Source: Xanthobacteraceae bacterium (lineage in GTDB: Bacteria > Pseudomonadota > Alphaproteobacteria > Rhizobiales > Xanthobacteraceae). Taken from it: a DNA stretch of 64,000 bases. This document shows, piece by piece, positions 59,762 to 64,000 of this stretch; the stretch's first letter is position 1, and every line of letters starts with the position of its first letter. The notes below the pieces were generated by a model. That model ran no database searches, had not been told where the DNA came from, and worked only from the letters and a program-made list of their open reading frames with translations. The position numbers and the translations under genes are program-made. The stretch is taken from positions 248,001 to 312,000 of the forward strand of contig JAIELW010000004.1 in NCBI GenBank assembly GCA_019752575.1, given 5' to 3'.

Positions 59762-61030
59762 TTATTCGTACCGGAGCGCTTCCACGGGATCGAGCCGCGC
59801 CGCACGCCACGCCGGATAAAGCGTCGCGAGGAACGAGAGCGCGAGCGCCATCACAATCACGGAAGTCGTCTCCGTGCTGTCGATACGCGCCGGTAAACGG
59901 CTCAAATAATAAAGCTCCGGCGGAAAAAGCTGCGTCGAAGTCAGCCAGGAGACGAAGCGGCGGATTTCCTCGATGTTGAGACACACAAGCAGACCGATTG
60001 CGAAACCTACGAGTGTGCCGACAATGCCGATGCTCGATCCGGTGATGAGGAAGATGCGCATGACCGCGTATTTTGTCGCGCCCATTGTCCGCAGGATTGC
60101 AATGTCGTGGCCTTTGTCTTTTACGAGAATGATCAAGCCGGAAATGATGTTGAGCGCGGCGACGAGCACGATCAGCGTCAGGATCATGAACATCACAGTG
60201 CGTTCGACCTGCAGTGCGCTGAAGAAAGACGAATTCCGCTGGCGCCAGTCGATGATGTAGACTTGACGGCCCGCATAGTCGTTCACGAGCTGCCGGTATT
60301 GGACGATCTGATCGGCGTTGTCGGTGTAGATCTCGATCGCGTTCACATCGCCCGCGCGATTGAAATAGGCCTGCGCTTCCGCGAGCGGCATGAACACGAA
60401 GACGGAGTCGTATTCCGACATGCCGATCTCGAAGATCGCGGCGACCTTGTAGGTCTTGATCCGCGGTGTCGTACCCATCGGCGTCACCGAACCGCGCGGC
60501 GAGACCAATGTGACGTTATCGCCTGCGCGCACCGAAAGCTGATCGGCAAGGCGCTTGCCGATCACGATACCCTGCCCGGCATCGAAACCTTCCAGCGAGC
60601 CGAACTTGATGTTGGGGCCGATGGCAGGAAGCTGCTTGAGATCGTTTTCGCGCAAGCCGCGCACCAGCACGCCACCGGCATGGAACGGCGACGACGCGAG
60701 CGCCTGGCCTTCGACCAGCGGGATCGCATGGGTGATACCTTTGACCTTGAGCAACCGCTGCGAGACGGCGTCGAAATCAGTAAGCGGCGTGCCGACTGGC
60801 TGCACCAGCATGTGGCCGTTAAGGCCGAGAATCTTGTTGAGCAGTTCGAAGCGGAAGCCGTTCATCACCGCCATGACGATGATGAGCGTCGCGACGCCGA
60901 GCATGATGCCGACGAAGGAGAACCCGGCAATGACGGAAATGAATCCTTCCTTGCGGCGCGACCTTAAGTAACGCCCCGCAAGCATCCATTCGTAACGCGA
61001 GAACGGTATCGTTCCGCCCTTTGCCGCCAT
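59762..61030 (-). CDS. lolC: Lipoprotein-releasing ABC transporter permease (LolC/LolE family)
   Basis: The 422-residue permease has an N-terminal membrane helix (RKEGFISVIAGFSFVGIMLG, about 26-45) and a large periplasmic domain (about 70-270). Three C-terminal helices of the FtsX/MacB fold follow (AALNIISGLIILVKDKGHDI; ILRTMGATKYAVMRIFLITG). Only one permease gene is present beside lolD, so the complex is probably a homodimer (LolF-like), as is common outside gammaproteobacteria. It lies 24 bases after proS. Confidence 0.94.
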   Translation of the reverse strand: MAAKGGTIPFSRYEWMLAGRYLRSRRKEGFISVIAGFSFVGIMLGVATLIIVMAVMNGFRFELLNKILGLNGHMLVQPVGTPLTDFDAVSQRLLKVKGITHAIPLVEGQALASSPFHAGGVLVRGLRENDLKQLPAIGPNIKFGSLEGFDAGQGIVIGKRLADQLSVRAGDNVTLVSPRGSVTPMGTTPRIKTYKVAAIFEIGMSEYDSVFVFMPLAEAQAYFNRAGDVNAIEIYTDNADQIVQYRQLVNDYAGRQVYIIDWRQRNSSFFSALQVERTVMFMILTLIVLVAALNIISGLIILVKDKGHDIAILRTMGATKYAVMRIFLITGSSIGIVGTLVGFAIGLLVCLNIEEIRRFVSWLTSTQLFPPELYYLSRLPARIDSTETTSVIVMALALSFLATLYPAWRAARLDPVEALRYE

Positions 61031-61054
61031 GATCCCTCCTGACGCGCTCGCGGC

Positions 61055-62377
61055 CTATGCCGCGAGACGCTTCACCGCATCCTCAGGCGCAATCATCTCG
61101 CGCGCGCCGCCCGCGCGCTGCTTCAATTCCACTTTTCCTTCCGCGAGCCCTTTCGGGCCGACGAGAATTTGATACGGCAATCCAATCAGATCGGCAGTCG
61201 CAAACTTCGCGCCCGCGCGATCGTCGGTGTCGTCGTAGAGCACCTCAACTCCGCGCGCGGTCAGCTCGTTATAGAGCTTCTCACAGGCGGCATCGGTCGC
61301 GCTGTCGCCCTGCTTCAAATTCAGAATCCCGACCTTGAACGGCGCAATCGCTTCCGGCCAGACGATGCCGGCGTCGTCGTGGCTCGCCTCGATGATTGCC
61401 GCCACGAGCCGCGTCGGGCCGATGCCATAAGATCCCATATGAACCGGCTGCGTCAGGCCGTCCGGCGTCTGCACGCTCGCTTTCATCGGCTCCGAGTATT
61501 TCGTACCGAAATAGAAGATGTGCCCGACTTCGATCCCGCGCGCCGACATCTGCTTGTCGCCCGGAATTTTTCCGAACGCCGCCGCGTCGTGTTTCTCCGA
61601 AGTCGCGGCATAAAGTGACGTCCACTTCCCGACCAGGCCTTCAAGCTCGCTCACATTGTCGAAGTTCACGCTCAAGGAGGGCGCATCGAAGCCCAGATAG
61701 TCTTTGTGACAGAAGACTTCGCTCTCGCCGGTCGAGGCAAGAATAATGAACTCGTGCGAAAGATTGCCGCCGATGGGTCCGGTGTCCGCAACCATCGGGA
61801 TCGCCTTCAGGCCCATGCGTGCAAACGTCCGCAAGTAAGCCACGAACATCTTGTTGTAGGAATGTTTCGCCCCCGCCGCATCGAGATCGAAGCTGTACGC
61901 ATCCTTCATCAAAAATTCGCGCGAGCGATAGACGCCGAAGCGCGGGCGCACCTCGTCGCGGAATTTCCACTGCAGATGATAGAGATTGAGCGGAAGGTTT
62001 TTGTATGACTTCACATAGGCACGGAAGATTTCCGTGATCATTTCCTCGTTGGTAGGCCCGTAGAGCATCTCGCGCTCGTGCCGGTCCTGAATGCGCAGCA
62101 TTTCCTTGCCGTAATCGTCATAGCGGCCGCTTTCCCGCCAGAGGTCGGCCGACTGGATCGTCGGCATCAGCATCTCGATCGCGCCGGAGCGGTTCTGCTC
62201 CTCACGGATGATCTTGCAGACCTTCTCTAACACCCGGTGGCCGAGCGGCAGCCAGGCATAGATGCCGGCGGACTCCTGCCGGACCATGCCGGCGCGCAGC
62301 ATCAGCCGGTGCGAGACGATTTCGGCGTCCTTGGGCGTGTCGCGGAGGATGGGCATGAAATAGCGGGAAAGACGCAT
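61055..62377 (-). CDS. proS: Proline-tRNA ligase (short alphaproteobacterial form)
   Basis: ProS charges proline onto tRNA. At 440 residues it lacks the editing insertion of the long bacterial enzyme and matches the short alphaproteobacterial group. Class II motif 1 is in [20 protein letters not shown] near 38-57, motif 2 in [20 protein letters not shown] near 133-152, and motif 3 in [20 protein letters not shown] near 325-344. The anticodon-binding domain is the last 110 residues. It lies between the DUF1467 gene and lolC. Confidence 0.97.
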   Translation of the reverse strand: MRLSRYFMPILRDTPKDAEIVSHRLMLRAGMVRQESAGIYAWLPLGHRVLEKVCKIIREEQNRSGAIEMLMPTIQSADLWRESGRYDDYGKEMLRIQDRHEREMLYGPTNEEMITEIFRAYVKSYKNLPLNLYHLQWKFRDEVRPRFGVYRSREFLMKDAYSFDLDAAGAKHSYNKMFVAYLRTFARMGLKAIPMVADTGPIGGNLSHEFIILASTGESEVFCHKDYLGFDAPSLSVNFDNVSELEGLVGKWTSLYAATSEKHDAAAFGKIPGDKQMSARGIEVGHIFYFGTKYSEPMKASVQTPDGLTQPVHMGSYGIGPTRLVAAIIEASHDDAGIVWPEAIAPFKVGILNLKQGDSATDAACEKLYNELTARGVEVLYDDTDDRAGAKFATADLIGLPYQILVGPKGLAEGKVELKQRAGGAREMIAPEDAVKRLAA

Positions 62378-62691
62378 TCGGTGAGAACTCTCGACTCAAG
62401 AAAACGGCAGAAGACGGGGCATGAACGCATAACCGCTTGGAATGACAAGCCCCGGCGACTGCGGCACATCGTTGGCATCCAGACCATTGTTGGTTTGTTG
62501 CGGCGCAAGAATGACAAGCCAGATCAAGCTGTTCTACGTTCCGCCACCGATTGGGAGACGGCGTCAGCCGGGGCCCAGGTCTCGGGAGGAAGAGAAACCC
62601 CACCGCAAGGCGCGTTCGCGCGACGGCGGAAAGGCGGTCACCAGAAGCGGGCGAGCTGAACAGGCTCGCCCGTTATCTTTTCTGGGCAGGC
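62378..62691. other. 314-base intergenic space with direct repeats and a hairpin
   Basis: I see no gene. GGAATGACAAGCC occurs at 62439-62451 and AATGACAAGCC again at 62510-62520. The same 11 bases end the palindrome at 30014-30024, so these may be relics of that repeat family. The proS promoter must lie here. Confidence 0.5.
62648..62672. terminator. Possible terminator between the DUF1467 gene and proS
   Basis: A 9-bp stem CGGGCGAGC/GCTCGCCCG (62648-62656 and 62664-62672) with a 7-base loop lies 19 bases beyond the DUF1467 stop. The T tract after it is weak on the minus strand (CTTCTGG). Confidence 0.5.
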
Positions 62692-62967
62692 TTAAAGATT
62701 CACCGGCTTGTAGGGCATCGGCAGATCGTTGAGCGAAATCCAGCCCGTGCGCCAGATCGCATATCCCGCGAAGAAAAGGATTGTTGAGACGATCGTCGTT
62801 GCGATCGCCTTCTTCAACAGCATCGGCACGACCGGCGCTCCCGGATCGGCCCCCTTGCCCGGCATGACACCTGCTTCTTTGTGCGAGCGCACGCCCCAAG
62901 GCAGCACCGCGAACAGAACGGTCCACCAAAGGATGAAATAGATCGCGAGCCCGAGCGTGATGTTCAT
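62692..62967 (-). CDS. DUF1467-family small membrane protein
   Basis: The 91-residue protein has two membrane helices: about 5-24 (LGLAIYFILWWTVLFAVLPW) and 53-75 (AIATTIVSTILFFAGYAIWR). The conserved GVRSHKEAG..PGKGADPGAP segment lies between them. This is the DUF1467 pattern, a family of unknown function restricted mainly to alphaproteobacteria and usually found in just this place beside mce and proS. It starts 3 bases after the mce stop codon. Confidence 0.88.
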   Translation of the reverse strand: MNITLGLAIYFILWWTVLFAVLPWGVRSHKEAGVMPGKGADPGAPVVPMLLKKAIATTIVSTILFFAGYAIWRTGWISLNDLPMPYKPVNL

Positions 62968-62970
62968 GGC

Positions 62971-63375
62971 TTAAGCCTGCTCGATCTCCGTGAGCGTGCC
63001 GAGAAAATCTTTCGGATGCAGAAATAGCACGGGCTTTCCATGCGCTCCGATTTTCGGATTGCCGTCGCCGAGTACGCGGGCACCGGTCGCCTTTAGCTGA
63101 TCGCGCGCGGCGATGATGTCATCGACTTCGTAACAGACGTGGTGCACGCCGCCTTCGGGATTGCGCTCCAGAAACTTGGCAATCGGCGAATTCTCGCCGA
63201 GCGGCTCAAGCAATTCGATCTTGGTATTCGGCAGCGTGATGAACACGGTCGAAACGCCATGATCCGGCTGCGGCACGATCTCGGAAACTTCCGCGCCGAG
63301 CTTGGTCCGGTAAACCTCGGATGCCGCCTTGATGTCCTTGACCGCGATCGCAACGTGGTTGAGCCGGCCGATCAT
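62971..63375 (-). CDS. mce: Methylmalonyl-CoA epimerase
   Basis: Mce interconverts the R and S forms of methylmalonyl-CoA in the propionate pathway. The 134-residue VOC-fold protein starts MIGRLNHVAIAVKDIKAASE with the metal ligand His7. ELLEPLGENSPIAKFLERNP (about 55-74) contains a ligand glutamate, GGVHHVCYEVDDI (about 75-87) a ligand histidine, and PVLFLHPKDFLGTLTEIE the final one. It lies between the ribonuclease J gene (19 bases) and the DUF1467 gene. Confidence 0.93.
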   Translation of the reverse strand: MIGRLNHVAIAVKDIKAASEVYRTKLGAEVSEIVPQPDHGVSTVFITLPNTKIELLEPLGENSPIAKFLERNPEGGVHHVCYEVDDIIAARDQLKATGARVLGDGNPKIGAHGKPVLFLHPKDFLGTLTEIEQA

Positions 63376-63394
63376 GATGCACCTCTGGCTTCGC

Positions 63395-64000
63395 TTATAC
63401 TTCTAGCACGAGGACGTGACACGTGGGCTTCTTGCCCCACACCGCATTGACCGCGCCGCGCACGCTCCTGCGGATCGCCTCGCCGACTTCATCCGGGTCG
63501 CGCCGCCGCGCCTTGGGCAAACTCTCGAAGCCGCTATGCACGGCATCGACGACTACATCGAACATCGAGCCGTCTTTCCCGGTCTGCTCCGGGATGCCCG
63601 CGAATTCTACGACAGGTTCGTCAGCGAGCTCGCCACGGCCCTGCAAGGCGACGGCAATCGAGATCACGCCGGAGAAGCTGAGCCGCTTGCGATCCTTCAC
63701 GGCTTCGTCCGACGCGGAAATCAGAATCGTGCCGTCCTTGTAAAGACGCCCCGACTGGAATTGATCGATCACTCCCGCAGGGCCGGGGGTCAGCCGGACG
63801 ATGTCTCCATTCGTGCAGGAGACGACCTCGCCGATCCCCGCTTCGCGCGCAAGCACCGCATTCTCATGAAGATGCAGCGCTTCGCCGTGCACAGGGATAA
63901 CCAGATCCGGCTTCAGCCACTCGTACATCTTCTTCAGTTCGCCGCGGCGCGGGTGACCGGACACATGAACGAGTTCGGTGCGATCGGTGACGACTTCGAC
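63395..64000 (-). CDS. rnj: Ribonuclease J, C-terminal part (partial)
   Basis: The frame is open to the right edge, so only the last 201 residues are seen. The visible part contains TDRTELVHVSGHPRRGELKK and KPDLVIPVHGEALHLHENAV, which are late motifs of the beta-CASP metallo-beta-lactamase RNases. It continues with the C-terminal domain (DIVRLTPGPAGVIDQFQSGR; ISASDEAVKDRKRLSFSGVI) and ends WGKKPTCHVLVLEV. RNase J matures and degrades RNA 5' ends. The catalytic HxHxDH motif lies outside the window. Confidence 0.93.
   Translation of the reverse strand, partial: VEVVTDRTELVHVSGHPRRGELKKMYEWLKPDLVIPVHGEALHLHENAVLAREAGIGEVVSCTNGDIVRLTPGPAGVIDQFQSGRLYKDGTILISASDEAVKDRKRLSFSGVISIAVALQGRGELADEPVVEFAGIPEQTGKDGSMFDVVVDAVHSGFESLPKARRRDPDEVGEAIRRSVRGAVNAVWGKKPTCHVLVLEV

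Overview
This 64 kb window is GC-rich chromosomal DNA of an alphaproteobacterium, most likely a Hyphomicrobiales (Rhizobiales) member near Bradyrhizobium/Afipia/Xanthobacteraceae. The evidence is the gene order (eno-ftsB-pdhABC-lpd-lipA; trpEGDC-moaC-moeA-lexA; gltX-gltA-lpxB-lpxI-lpxA-fabZ-lpxD-bamA-rseP-dxr-cdsA-uppS-frr-pyrH-tsf-rpsB), a lipoyl domain on the E1-beta subunit, an S2 protein with a C-terminal extension, and a GAAC-N7-GAAC LexA operator. The family assignment is inference from memory. No rRNA, tRNA or CRISPR array was seen.

Layout. 0-12 kb: a truncated membrane spermidine-synthase-like gene, then lipoate/lipoamide and pyruvate dehydrogenase genes (lipA, lpdA, pdhC, pdhB, pdhA). 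A TAXI-type TRAP transporter pair on the opposite strand splits this cluster. 12-21 kb: ftsB, eno, queF, kdsA, pyrG, secG and tpiA, with three interrupted genes among them (two frameshifts and one in-frame TAG). 22-30 kb: a plus-strand run that starts with a periplasmic folding factor and continues trpE-trpG-trpD-trpC-moaC-moeA with short gaps and ATGA overlaps.

29.9-33.5 kb is the accessory part. It holds two families of intergenic palindromes and what I read as three stacked left ends of an IS1595 (ISXO2-like) element. Each left end is followed by different small cargo genes, mostly membrane or exported proteins. The last copy has a full transposase and a right end that stops beside the lexA promoter. 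The middle copy keeps only the 3' end of its transposase, which now codes for the tail of a small membrane protein.

33.5-40.7 kb: lexA, comEC, gltX, gltA and a FabH-type ketosynthase. 40.7-55.4 kb: a long minus-strand envelope and translation block for lipid A synthesis (lpxB, lpxI, lpxA, fabZ, lpxD), outer-membrane assembly and proteolysis (bamA, rseP), isoprenoid and phospholipid precursors (dxr, cdsA, uppS) and translation (frr, pyrH, tsf, rpsB). 55.5-64 kb: dnaE, lolD, lolC, proS, a DUF1467 protein, methylmalonyl-CoA epimerase and the C-terminal part of ribonuclease J.

Most of the window is ordinary core genome. The parts worth a second look are the IS1595 cargo array beside lexA, paired palindromes whose arms differ between copies but match within each copy, a 117-base palindrome inserted in frame in the pdhC linker, and the cluster of three broken genes around eno.
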